Origin: Paenibacillus sophorae
GTDB lineage: Bacteria; Bacillota; Bacilli; Paenibacillales; Paenibacillaceae
Length of the DNA: 64,000 nucleotides
Assembly: GCF_018966525.1 (NCBI RefSeq)
Contig: NZ_CP076607.1
Span: 4,712,001-4,776,000, forward strand
Reading direction: 5' to 3'
Positions 16,580 to 24,294 of the stretch are shown here, in pieces; position 1 is the stretch's first letter; every line of letters begins with the position of its first letter. The notes under the pieces are model-generated. The model worked only from the letters and a program-made list of their open reading frames with translations, did no database searches and was not told the origin of the DNA. The translations under genes were made by a program, and so were the position numbers.

Positions 16580-16753
16580 ATGAACTATCATTTTACTCCT
16601 TCTCCGCGCCCCTCCTCACTTGAAATGTTAACCGATGAACAGCTTTTTAACATCTATGAATTGGCGGTACAGGCGAAGGCATCTCCCGAATTTATAGAAA
16701 TTATCGAAGACGTTCTGACGAAAAGAAGACCGGAGCACTACGAAAGTTTATAG
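16580..16753 (+). CDS. sda: Sporulation histidine kinase inhibitor Sda
   Basis: A 57-residue protein whose last ~44 residues match Sda: LEMLTDEQLFNIYELAVQ followed by SPEFIEIIEDVLTKRR, a helical hairpin. Sda binds sporulation sensor kinases (KinA type) and blocks phosphate flow to Spo0A when replication is disturbed. ATG 16580 follows GATGGAGG by 6 bases. Upstream, TTATCCATC near 16457 is a 7-of-9 match to a DnaA box, which fits the known DnaA control of sda in Bacillus but is only suggestive. It is too short for many gene callers, and lies 10 kb from spo0A in the present arrangement. Confidence 0.85.
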   Translation: MNYHFTPSPRPSSLEMLTDEQLFNIYELAVQAKASPEFIEIIEDVLTKRRPEHYESL

Positions 16754-16778
16754 CATGCGCTGCAAATAAAGAATGAAT

Positions 16779-16830
16779 ACCAGATAGGAGCTGCTTCCTC
16801 TATGCAAGAGGTAGTTGCTTCCATTCTGGT
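16779..16830 (+). terminator. Hairpin terminator after sda
   Basis: A long imperfect stem with arms starting ACCAGA and ending TCTGGT, inner pairs CCTCT/AGAGG, followed by AGATTATTTT. Likely ends sda transcription. Confidence 0.6.
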
Positions 16831-16899
16831 AGATTATTTTACGTTCTTCGCCTGAATCCATCCTCTTACCTAAAGGCCACTACTTATAAAATGTCCCCG

Positions 16900-18345
16900 C
16901 TACTTCAAGACAATATGGTAATCTTTTTTCAGATAGCTGTGAATTCTTTTGAAATCCGATTCGGTCAATTCGTCAAGTTGTTTGTTTCGCTCCCTTCCGA
17001 GAATGATGCCGATCGTTTGGGCGGCCAAAGCGTTGGTCGGCATGATCCGCGCGCTGCCGTATGCCTTAATCGTTGCGCCTATGTTTTTGCCGATCACCAG
17101 TACGTTATCATAAGATCTAAGTTCAAAGGACCGTAAAGGTATGCCATACCGGTTCGGTTTTCCAAAACCAATCCCTGTAGGAATGGCCGAAGTGCCCTGC
17201 AAATCAATGGAGTACCCGCCAATGCTGACATTATCCCAAAACATTTTGCCCGAAGTCAGATCGGGATAATCGAGCACATATTTGGTTTGGTAGCGGTTAT
17301 AGTCGCGGATATATAAGTATTCGGGATAACCGTTCAATTCAGCATTGGAGAAGCCTGGAATATTTTTGCGTAAGAAAGCAAGAATTTGGGGAGCCTGGGC
17401 CCGGCCCTTCCGCAATGCCGACTTGATCAATGCCGGGTTTGAGGGGTCGACGTTGTAAATAAGCAGCGCGTTTATAATAACCTGTCCATCCCTTTGGTAT
17501 ACCGCATTTAACCCCCGCAATCTGAGCTGAGGGTCATTGGTGGCAAAATTTTGGGTGAGATTACTGAACCCGGTCGCAAAATGCCAATCCACATAAGTAT
17601 TCGGGCCGTATTTGGCTCGGACGTGAGTCAGCGGGTAATCCTCCAATATCGCTTGATGCAGCTTGCTCCAATTGACCTTTTTAAAATTCAGCATGTACGT
17701 GGCGGCCATGTAATCCGGCTTTTTGCTGTTATACAGACTTTCCATGCCTGGAATGCGCTTTTCGCCCAGCTTGCCGGTCAGACCGGAGAAATCGGAGTTC
17801 TCCACCCAATATTTAGCTTGTACGGTATGCCGTACCCCAGCTTTATCGCGATAGGTCAAGGTCTTCAGCGACTTCATGCCATTATTGGCGCTAATATTTA
17901 CGGATTCAATAACGATACTGCTCTTGAGAGGAATACCTTTGGCAATCCGGTCGTAATATTGCTGAAATTCATCGGCTTTGCGAATGGTTCCAGCTTTATA
18001 CCCATCGAACAGATGCTTAATCTCGCCCTGTACGAGGCTATTTTTCCGGTTATCGTTCACATCATCCAAAAAAAACATCTGACCCTGAATCAGCTCTCCT
18101 CCCGGCCGGCTGCGCGGGTCCAGCACTAACACGTTCAAACCGAGCGTCCGCGCTTCCTGTGCGAGCAGCATCCCTTGAATCTCACTGCCGAAGACAATCA
18201 CATCATACGACTCAATGGTAGTAGCTGGCGCCGCCCCGGCCATGCTCATAGGAAAGCAGAACAAAAAGAGCAGCATGGTAATAAGGACAATACTCCAATC
18301 TTTCCTAAAACTCTGAAAACGTTCGGATCTCTTGACTACATTCAA
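16900..18345 (-). CDS. Exported FAD-dependent oxidoreductase
   Basis: A 481-residue protein with a signal peptide (hydrophobic stretch IVLITMLLFLFCFPMSMAGA, cleavage near AGAAPA) and a Rossmann FAD domain. The dinucleotide motif VIVFGSEIQGMLLA is relaxed: the usual central Gly is replaced. DVLVLDPRSRPGG-like sequence follows. The C-terminus VLVIGKNIGATIKAYGSARI with MPTNALAAQTIG is typical of the FAD_oxidored family. TTG 18345 follows AGGAG. The substrate is unknown; export of a flavin enzyme is uncommon in this family. It originally lay directly downstream of spo0A, before the integrative element separated them. Confidence 0.85.
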   Translation of the reverse strand: MNVVKRSERFQSFRKDWSIVLITMLLFLFCFPMSMAGAAPATTIESYDVIVFGSEIQGMLLAQEARTLGLNVLVLDPRSRPGGELIQGQMFFLDDVNDNRKNSLVQGEIKHLFDGYKAGTIRKADEFQQYYDRIAKGIPLKSSIVIESVNISANNGMKSLKTLTYRDKAGVRHTVQAKYWVENSDFSGLTGKLGEKRIPGMESLYNSKKPDYMAATYMLNFKKVNWSKLHQAILEDYPLTHVRAKYGPNTYVDWHFATGFSNLTQNFATNDPQLRLRGLNAVYQRDGQVIINALLIYNVDPSNPALIKSALRKGRAQAPQILAFLRKNIPGFSNAELNGYPEYLYIRDYNRYQTKYVLDYPDLTSGKMFWDNVSIGGYSIDLQGTSAIPTGIGFGKPNRYGIPLRSFELRSYDNVLVIGKNIGATIKAYGSARIMPTNALAAQTIGIILGRERNKQLDELTESDFKRIHSYLKKDYHIVLK

Positions 18346-18722
18346 TGCTTCTTACTCCTATCCTGTTTAAATTGATGAAAAATAAATATGTATAGGTAAA
18401 CTTCTCATCTTCTTAATGTAATATCGACAACTAACTGATGGAATTATATACGTTTGGATTATTTTAATTGGCATGATCAGATTAGCATCTTCATTTATTT
18501 ATATTTCCATTAATGCTTCCGTACATTCAGACAACTGTGTTGATGACAGACAAAGTCTATTTACAAAATGAGCAGAATTGAAAAACTCTTAATATCTGAT
18601 AACAAAAAATACCGCTATTTATTGGATTTATGTCAAACCCAATAAATAGTGGTATTCATTTTCGTATGATACATAGAAGCTTTAACGGCTTAAAATCGCT
18701 AATTTCGAATATTCACATTCAG
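18346..18722. other. 377-base gap left of the integrative element
   Basis: AT-rich DNA between the oxidoreductase gene and the spo0A 3' stub. It contains the original spo0A terminator (18608-18656) and presumably the oxidoreductase promoter. I see no gene. Confidence 0.6.
18608..18656 (-). terminator. Original spo0A terminator, now cut off from spo0A
   Basis: Arms AATACCGCTATTTATTGG and CCAATAAATAGTGGTATT form an 18-bp stem with one G-T wobble and a 13-base loop. On the minus strand a TTTTTT run follows. It sits 86 bases past the spo0A stub stop, so it should be the host spo0A terminator before the element inserted. A similar hairpin lies at 26348-26397 inside the element. Confidence 0.8.
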
Positions 18723-18871
18723 CTCACTGATCCTTACCCTTTCACGACACCTTATGCTCAATCCGCAGCTTGTCTGCCACCATCGCGATGAATTCGCTAT
18801 TAGTGGGCTTGGATTTGGAGATATTGATCGTGTAGCCGAACAGGTGGCTGATGCTGTCGATGTTACCGCGC
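18723..18871 (-). repeat. attL: left att repeat carrying the displaced spo0A 3' stub
   Basis: It holds the stop codon (18742-18744) and the last 42 codons of spo0A (from RGNIDSISHL to the end) with identical amino acids to the intact gene, but no start or upstream part, so it is a dead fragment. Bases 18723-18842 are identical to 26508-26627. Bases 18843-18871 differ from the right copy at six positions, all silent, including a Ser AGC/TCG switch. Homology stops abruptly at 18872. Confidence 0.92.
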
Positions 18872-19303
18872 CCTTGTCTATCAAGGGTTTGCGCAAGGTG
18901 AGATAAGTATAAGTAGGGATTGTTATCTAAGCAAAACTTAACGAGACACCGATTATTTATCGGGTTTCACTTTAAATATTTACAGGCATAAATGCCTAAG
19001 AGAAAGATATCCTTTCTAGGAATAATTGTCAACCGTATTAGTCTGATTTTTTTCTCTTTTTTCCCCGCCCCGAGAAACAGCGGGGAGTAAAGGGGTAGGG
19101 GGATATTCAACGCCAGCACAACAGACCAAGCCATTTTGCACTTACGCAGGTTCACATATATAATATATCGATTTTCCTTAAAAACAGCAAAAAGAGAAAT
19201 TTCTTATAATTTGTAGTTGATTTATTCCTTCTGACGCTCTTAGATTACCGAAATAAAGTATCTAAGTTAAGAGTTCGTGATGATTTGATCATTTCAAACT
19301 ACT
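18872..19303. other. 432-base gap at the left end of the element
   Basis: AT-rich DNA between attL and the first element gene. It contains a GC-rich inverted repeat (CCCCGC 19063-19068 with GCGGGG 19080-19085) beside a T-rich run. A 62-codon open frame at 18967-19155 has no convincing ribosome site or protein character. I see no supported gene. Confidence 0.55.
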
Positions 19304-20035
19304 CTAACGAAAAATATTTGGTAATACTTCATTTTTCTCCAGCATCTCGAATATATTGTTATATATAGGAATTGTGGTGGCTATAGACATTAAAAATAAG
19401 CTTACAAACCAGTAATTTTCCTCATTTATTTCACCGGGTTTATGGTAAATTACCTCCCGTGTTTCCGGAAAAACATCGCTGCCCATAAATAATCCAAAAC
19501 AGTTTGGATGACAAAATTCTGACAAGTTATCATAAGCTACTCTAAACATCTTTTCTTTGCTTCCACTTATCTTTTTGTAGTAGTCATCAATTGAATCAAT
19601 TAAATCCATTACACCAATAGGATCAGGCATATCAGAATGATCTTTAACTTTCCCACCAAGTGATAACCTGTATAACGACCTATCAAGATCTTCATAAGAA
19701 ATGTTACCAGCGTAAAAACTTTTAAGGCGTTTGTGCAAATAAGTGAGTGTTCCAGTAATTTCAATATGAGAACGAACTCCTAAAATCGCCATTAACACAT
19801 TTCTATTATTCAGAGATAATACTACTCCTTCAATTATTACCTGAGATCGGTATAAAGTTCTTTGTATATAAAGTAATCCATTCTCCCCTAATAACCTCTC
19901 GGGTTTTTCTAACTTGGATTGTGTTTTTATAATAAAGTGTTTTTTATGTTCCTTAATTGCCTCTTCAATTCTTTTTAAATCGTCAATTCTTCCGTTGCTA
20001 CTAAAATATTTTGTTATATGTTTTTTAAATATCAT
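19304..20035 (-). CDS. Unrecognised element protein, helical, possibly HEPN/DUF5677-like
   Basis: A 243-residue soluble protein, largely helical. Residues around RTLYRSQVIIEGVVL and VRSHIEITGTLTYLHKRL, then FRVAYDNLSEFCHPN, give the impression of an all-helical HEPN or DUF5677-type domain, in which an Arg/Glu helix and a late His-Pro-Asn motif recur. ATG 20035 follows GGGAG and is preferred to TTG 20053. It is the last gene before attL, the slot where small mobile elements often carry cargo such as abortive-infection proteins. The function is not established; defence is inference from position and weak sequence impression. Confidence 0.6.
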   Translation of the reverse strand: MIFKKHITKYFSSNGRIDDLKRIEEAIKEHKKHFIIKTQSKLEKPERLLGENGLLYIQRTLYRSQVIIEGVVLSLNNRNVLMAILGVRSHIEITGTLTYLHKRLKSFYAGNISYEDLDRSLYRLSLGGKVKDHSDMPDPIGVMDLIDSIDDYYKKISGSKEKMFRVAYDNLSEFCHPNCFGLFMGSDVFPETREVIYHKPGEINEENYWFVSLFLMSIATTIPIYNNIFEMLEKNEVLPNIFR

Positions 20036-20115
20036 TTTACTCCCTACTCTCAAATACAGTACTTATACCCGATCAAATGATACACAATCCAAAGGATGAA
20101 TGGCATTAGAAAAAT

Positions 20116-20829
20116 TCATAATCTTTTCCATTGCTCTTTTAGTACAAGTTCAAATCCCCCGTCGATTACTCGATTCTTATGAAATCCCGGCAAGATTGGA
20201 CTAATGCCTTGGCTTAGGAAAAATGCTCTACTCAACTCAAATCCTTTTTGTCTTAATTCATGTCTGAACTTATGACTATTCTTTGTCATTTTCTCAATCG
20301 CTTCAAGTATAGGTTTTAAGCTCTGTTTAGTATCATTTATACCTTCAGTAGTCCAAGTTTTTGAAGATATCGGGTAAAAAAGATTGTTTGGCATCTCATA
20401 GAGTTTTAATGGCTTCATAACAAATTCGTCAGGAGCACCAAGTATATTAATTTCAAAATAGGGATCTTCAGTAGTATCAATCCATGAAATATTTAGGGAT
20501 TGAATTTGAGAGTCGTCAATTAGTAATCCTTCAGATCCTTTAATAGAATCACATATTAATTTCGCATAGTTATCTAAATCAGCTAGTTCTGGTGTTTCAA
20601 ATCGTTTTTGTTCACTTAAATAGAGTATTACTTCAACCTTTACTTCACCAAATAACAAATAATTCACATCCAATTCGGAAGCAATTCTAGCCTTAAAAGC
20701 CTGTCTAGCTGGACTGCCGTATGGAACAGGTGCAAAATTAAAGGTTTTATGATATTTACCAAATAGAGGGTTATTTCCAGCCTTATATCCTGAATTTTCA
20801 ATCTCAAAAATCTGCCCTTCTTCGTACAC
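20116..20829 (-). CDS. RusA-like Holliday-junction endonuclease-fold protein
   Basis: A 237-residue protein. The central part, LADLDNYAKLICDSIKG then LLIDDSQIQSL, matches the RusA pattern of Asp-Asn-Lys-Asp followed by Asp-Asp, the acidic residues that bind Mg in this phage-derived resolvase family. The protein is about twice the length of Escherichia coli RusA, with an added C-terminal helical region (about residues 130-237). GTG 20829 is preferred because AGAGGTGG lies 5 bases upstream; GTG 20838 overlaps that site. RusA enzymes cut Holliday junctions during phage replication. Here it may process element DNA; a degenerate or repurposed copy is possible. Confidence 0.7.
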   Translation of the reverse strand: MYEEGQIFEIENSGYKAGNNPLFGKYHKTFNFAPVPYGSPARQAFKARIASELDVNYLLFGEVKVEVILYLSEQKRFETPELADLDNYAKLICDSIKGSEGLLIDDSQIQSLNISWIDTTEDPYFEINILGAPDEFVMKPLKLYEMPNNLFYPISSKTWTTEGINDTKQSLKPILEAIEKMTKNSHKFRHELRQKGFELSRAFFLSQGISPILPGFHKNRVIDGGFELVLKEQWKRL

Positions 20830-20838
20830 AAAAACCAC

Positions 20839-21183
20839 CTCTGATTTATCTGTAATAACTAATAAGGATGTCTATAGAATCCAATAGAAGCTATATACTT
20901 ATTTGATCTTGGTCTTTCTCGACTATCCCCTTTAATGTTCTCGTCTGAATTATAATTATGAACATTTATTTTTTATATCAAAAATATCATTCTGCTAATT
21001 ACAAATTTTTTAGGCTTGAAGCATCTTAAAATATACAATCACATTTTTATAAATATACAATTATCCGAAAGAAAATTTTGTGTGTTACTTTATTTTATCA
21101 ATTCATAAAGCATTGATTATCCGAACGATAATCCTTATGTATTGCCGCCGTTTGGCGGCTTAACGCGTTCAGTGATAATAAAC
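20839..21183. other. 345-base gap with inverted repeats inside the element
   Basis: Very AT-rich. It contains GATTATC-5 bases-GATAATC (21115-21133), an extra ATTATCCGAA copy near 21060, and a GCCGCC/GGCGGC hairpin near 21143-21158 just past the stop of the protease-like gene. The first could be an operator for the RusA-like gene; the second may slow or end transcription from upstream. No gene seen. Confidence 0.5.
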
Positions 21184-21903
21184 TTAAGCTTTAAGCTTCA
21201 AGTGTGCAAATGCTTCTTTTGCCTTAGCTTTACTGAGCTTCTCAGGGCCTTGCTGTGCCGCCGACAATTGAAGGTGTGCAAAAGGTCTATCATTATTATC
21301 CTTAGCCACAGACAGAAACACAGCTGCCTTATCTGCCGGATTCGCAACAACTCCTACACCGCCGAAAATGACCTCATTGAACACACGATATACCTTTTGG
21401 CCCATATATTCGCGCCCTACATAAGGTATCAACCCTAAGCTTTCAGCTTGATGTTGAGTGTATAAAGTATTACCTACCTTGTAACTTGCATCTTTATAAT
21501 AACACTCCATTGACACCTTTAAGCTTCCAGTTGAAAACTTATCCTTTATCTTTTTTGCTTGCTCCGGGTATACATATTTCCATATTGCGCCTTCAGCCTC
21601 AATATATCCTTTCCCGCTGGTATCCTCCTTATATACGCTATCAAGGATAGTACCAATAATCGGCTGACCATGCTCCCAGTTAATAGGCTTCGTCTTAGGC
21701 GTTTTCTGCGCCGCATACAAGACATCTTTTGTAAAGAAGTCGCCGTTTGCGTTGTCTCCTTCATGACACAGAATAAAACGAGTATACATTAGGTCCGGGT
21801 AAAACTGATGTGTATCTGTATTGGTAATATTCTTATCAATGTTAGCAAGGGTAATACTTATCTTTTTGTAGCCCATTAACGGACTTGTTTGATTAGGGTT
21901 CAT
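21184..21903 (-). CDS. Phage prohead (capsid maturation) protease-like protein
   Basis: A 239-residue protein that resembles T4 gp21-type prohead proteases. NANGDFFTKDVLYAA corresponds to the N-rich segment before the helix, INWEHGQPIIGTI carries the expected catalytic His, and STGSLKVSMECYY carries the expected Ser. The fold is the herpesvirus assemblin-like serine protease. The protein ends in a short charged tail (KAKAKEAFAHLKLKA). ATG 21903 follows AGAGGT. No portal, capsid, terminase or tail gene is nearby, so the protein is an orphan: either a relic of a prophage or a factor that acts on the capsid of a helper phage. Confidence 0.7.
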   Translation of the reverse strand: MNPNQTSPLMGYKKISITLANIDKNITNTDTHQFYPDLMYTRFILCHEGDNANGDFFTKDVLYAAQKTPKTKPINWEHGQPIIGTILDSVYKEDTSGKGYIEAEGAIWKYVYPEQAKKIKDKFSTGSLKVSMECYYKDASYKVGNTLYTQHQAESLGLIPYVGREYMGQKVYRVFNEVIFGGVGVVANPADKAAVFLSVAKDNNDRPFAHLQLSAAQQGPEKLSKAKAKEAFAHLKLKA

Positions 21904-22030
21904 TTTTGACCTCTTTCGTGTACAAGTGCTTATTGAATTAAAGAAATGATTATACGCTGTAAACAGCGTATTGCGTAAGCAATATTAATTGTATTAACTG
22001 GTGTTCGTTGCTCCCGGATAGTATATTCAA

Positions 22031-22110
22031 CATTAAGTTGAAAGCTGAAATTTTAATATATCATATTAAACATTAGGGTGAACGCTGATAGTTGAACATA
22101 TCATATTAAT
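22031..22110. repeat. Two imperfect 40-bp tandem repeats
   Basis: Units 22031-22070 and 22071-22110 both start CATTA, contain GCTGA and end in ATATCATATTAA. About three quarters of positions agree. Spacing and AT content would suit iterons or an operator for element regulators. Confidence 0.65.
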
Positions 22111-22340
22111 AGCTTGACACATAAGCCTTACTACGCCGCCCGTACCCATACGTGGGCAAAAATGGGTACTACATTTGTGATACAACCCCATAGTGGTCTC
22201 TGTACATGACGATACGGCATATGCGGGGGATTAGCGTATAATTGCGCTCATCTATTTTCCCAATGGACTCGGGAAAATTTCCGAGTGCCATTAAGGTTAT
22301 ATATGTTAAGACCATGCGGAGTCAGTGAATATATATAAAG

Positions 22341-22721
22341 AAAAATGACAACATCCGCTAAGGGTCATTTTTCGACAACTATAATAAGATCATATACTCA
22401 CCTAAGTGAGTAATAAGAATGTTTTATCCTTTTGCTTGGCAAAAGGACTGCGGAGGCAGTCTATATATAAATAATAAACAAGTATTATATAGCCGATTAC
22501 ATCGGCTCTTGCCCGAAGGCAAGATAATAAATCTTTGTTATTCGTCGCTGGAAGGCTCCTCATTTATCAAGCTAATTTCACCTGACCCCGAATATATTTA
22601 GACTCCCCCTAGGGGTCGTCCCTCCTCGTTATCACGTTGTTATGTGTAGTATAGAGGAGGGATAGACATATATATTAGAGTTATCCTAGGGACAGATACT
22701 AGATCACCCTAGCGGGTAATC
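22341..22721 (-). ncRNA. Candidate large structured RNA: row of tandem hairpins
   Basis: At least nine hairpins lie within 381 bases. Perfect short ones include TACTCAC/GTGAGTA (22395-22412), CCTTTTGC/GCAAAAGG (22428-22446), GACTGC/GCAGTC (22446-22461), AGCCGAT/ATCGGCT (22491-22507) and TCTTGCC/GGCAAGA (22507-22524). A 9-bp pair TCCCTCCTC/GAGGAGGGA joins 22619-22627 to 22654-22662. On the minus strand the 22507-22524 hairpin has the very stable cUUCGg tetraloop, which points to minus-strand RNA. The last hairpin (22341-22372, AAAAATGAC/GTCATTTTT) is followed by CTTT, a plausible terminator. No known family was confirmed. Confidence 0.55.
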
Positions 22722-22878
22722 AATAACTTATATTTGCTCACTATGATATCCATTGACCCCGTAAATAGAGTTGTTTGCATATTACCACTTTAATTAATAT
22801 TTTAAACTATTATATAATAATCCAAATTGCCCCAAAAGTGGCCTGAGCCTTAGAGCCACAAGGGTTTGAGGCACTTTT

Positions 22879-22922
22879 TATCGGTGCAGAATATGGCCAA
22901 TATCGGTGCAGAATATGGCCAA
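22879..22922. repeat. Two perfect 22-bp direct repeats
   Basis: The unit TATCGGTGCAGAATATGGCC plus AA occurs twice without a gap, at 22879-22900 and 22901-22922. It lies 6 bases past the stop of the two-HTH gene. It could be an iteron pair or binding site for that protein. Confidence 0.85.
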
Positions 22923-22928
22923 TAGAGA

Positions 22929-23804
22929 TTATTCCGCCTTATCCAAGACCGCTCTATATACCCTAAAGTCCTCCCGCAATACCTTAGCGTACGCAGACGA
23001 GACGCTTTTCTCGCGTGTCATGACATCAGGATGAATCTTATATGTTGAGGCATTGTCATGTTTAAGCGGCAAGAGAAAGCCTGCCTTAACAAGGTTCCCT
23101 AAACGGCGATTAAGCGTCCTACGGTTAATGTTAATTAACTGGGCTAGTTCCGTTTCGTTCAGAGGAGCTACCGCCTCTTCGTCCTCCCATGGATTAGAGC
23201 ACAAATAATACTTTTCGTGGTGGAAGTGTGGAATTATCCTCATTAAAACGTCTGCATCCTCTAGTGTGATTTCTTTTAACTTAGCGCGAGTATAAACCTG
23301 ATAAATACGCGAGTACAAGCCTAAGCCCTCCTTTCCTGTATCGAACGTTCCCATAACTGCAATTTTTGGACTGATACTATAGGTAGTATTCCTGCTGTTA
23401 GTGCCGCCTTTGATAATGGCTCCCATTTGCACTAGACGGTCAAGAATATCAATTGTAGTGCGTTTGCTTTTGCCCAACATTTCAGCTATATCGTTAACTG
23501 AAGCTGGTTTGCCTTTTCTGATAAGCAATTCATCTTTGTTAAGCTGCATGTATTGCAGTAGAAAAAATAAAGCGCCTAGGTCGTTGCCTTTAGCATCCGT
23601 GGACAGTTCCTTGACTCGCTTATCAAAGCAATTGACAAAGTTTTTGCCGCGAGTCTGTCTAATCCTCTCGTTATCATTGTGATCCCGAAGGCCCTGTAAC
23701 TGCCTTTGTCTTGCTTCGTTATCGATTATTGAATGTGTATCATTTGTTACATCTAGTTTGACCTCGGATGTTTCTGCGTCGAGGACAATAATCCTATCTG
23801 CCAA
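22929..23804 (-). CDS. Two-winged-helix DNA-binding protein, possible replication initiator
   Basis: A 291-residue protein with two predicted helix-turn-helix units: ASVNDIAEMLGKSKRTTIDI (about residues 100-120) and LNETELAQLININRRTLNRR (about 215-235), each followed by a wing-like segment. Between them lies a helical part. TTG 23804 sits 8 bases after AGGAG and gives the normal length. The gene ends next to tandem 22-bp repeats and 1 kb of hairpin-rich DNA. Plasmid and satellite initiators often look like this, and some MarR- or RepL-type regulators do too. I do not recognise a named family; the replication role is inferred from structure and position. Confidence 0.6.
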   Translation of the reverse strand: MADRIIVLDAETSEVKLDVTNDTHSIIDNEARQRQLQGLRDHNDNERIRQTRGKNFVNCFDKRVKELSTDAKGNDLGALFFLLQYMQLNKDELLIRKGKPASVNDIAEMLGKSKRTTIDILDRLVQMGAIIKGGTNSRNTTYSISPKIAVMGTFDTGKEGLGLYSRIYQVYTRAKLKEITLEDADVLMRIIPHFHHEKYYLCSNPWEDEEAVAPLNETELAQLININRRTLNRRLGNLVKAGFLLPLKHDNASTYKIHPDVMTREKSVSSAYAKVLREDFRVYRAVLDKAE

Positions 23805-23815
23805 TTACATTGCTC

Positions 23816-23989
23816 CTAACTTACCTGTTTGTTTTGTCTAATCCATCCGTTAACCGCTTCCATGTCGAATCGCAGTAAGCGATACCCTAGTCGATAACAC
23901 GGCAGTCCATCATTTAGCCAATAATTAAGAGTCCGGCGGCAGATATTATATTTTTCACACACTCGTTTAGCCGTAACTAGATTGTCCAT
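23816..23989 (-). CDS. Excisionase/AlpA-like helix-turn-helix protein
   Basis: A 57-residue protein of the MerR-like helix-turn-helix type: LVTAKRVCEKYNICRRTLNYWLNDG followed by a short wing and MEAVNGWIRQNK. Such small proteins act as excisionases or as activators of element genes. ATG 23989 is chosen because GGAGG lies 6 bases before it; an upstream extension (to 24094) has no ribosome site. It ends 11 bases before the two-HTH gene and is probably co-transcribed. Confidence 0.75.
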   Translation of the reverse strand: MDNLVTAKRVCEKYNICRRTLNYWLNDGLPCYRLGYRLLRFDMEAVNGWIRQNKQVS

Positions 23990-24105
23990 ATCTAACCTCC
24001 TTTCACAAAAATATGCAACATACCATCTTAAAAAAATCCCCCTATACGAGGGGTATATCAGATGGTATATACTATAGTATATCATGGAAGTCAAGGATTA
24101 TAGCT

Positions 24106-24294
24106 TTATTGTCCTTGCTGCTGTCTGTAGAGGCCATCGAATATTCGTGCTAGCTGTATATTTTCCGCACGATCATCCTCTAGCAGCGATGTTATGATCG
24201 CGTTAACAGGTAGACCGTTGTAGTAGGACAGGAACCGCAGATACTGGTAATCGTAGTCGCTGATTGTTGTACTAAGTTGCTGTTTAGTGTTCAT
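24106..24294 (-). CDS. Small ribbon-helix-helix-like protein
   Basis: A 62-residue protein. LSTTISDYDYQYLRFLSYYNG followed by LPVNAIITSLLEDD reads as a short strand plus two helices, the pattern of ribbon-helix-helix repressors. ATG 24294 has AAGGAG about 8 bases upstream; the open frame begins 6 codons earlier without such a site. It overlaps the end of the preceding gene by 11 bases, showing an operon. A DNA-binding role is likely but not proven. Confidence 0.55.
   Translation of the reverse strand: MNTKQQLSTTISDYDYQYLRFLSYYNGLPVNAIITSLLEDDRAENIQLARIFDGLYRQQQGQ

Larger units (their letters stand above)
21904..22928. other. 1,025-base non-coding region of the element
   Basis: No convincing gene on either strand. 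From left to right it holds AT-rich DNA, two 40-bp tandem repeats, a GTACCCAT/ATGGGTAC inverted repeat near 22143-22170, a row of at least nine hairpins (22341-22721), an AT-rich stretch, and two perfect 22-bp direct repeats next to the two-HTH gene. This is a likely site for a structured RNA, a replication origin, or both. Confidence 0.7.

Noticed and set aside
18699..18896. 65-codon frame over attL
   Set aside because: It reads the spo0A stub in the wrong frame.
19063..19085. CCCCGC/GCGGGG hairpin near attL as a terminator
   Set aside because: The T run lies on the wrong side of the stem for both strands.
18967..19155. 62-codon minus-strand frame next to attL
   Set aside because: No ribosome site, odd composition, and it lies in the non-coding end of the element.
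22419..22601. 60-codon plus-strand frame across the hairpin row
   Set aside because: It runs through several perfect hairpins, has no ribosome site and no protein-like pattern; the structure explains the sequence better.
22341..22721. Hairpin row considered as a CRISPR array
   Set aside because: The hairpins differ in sequence, there is no constant repeat with spacers, and no cas gene is nearby.
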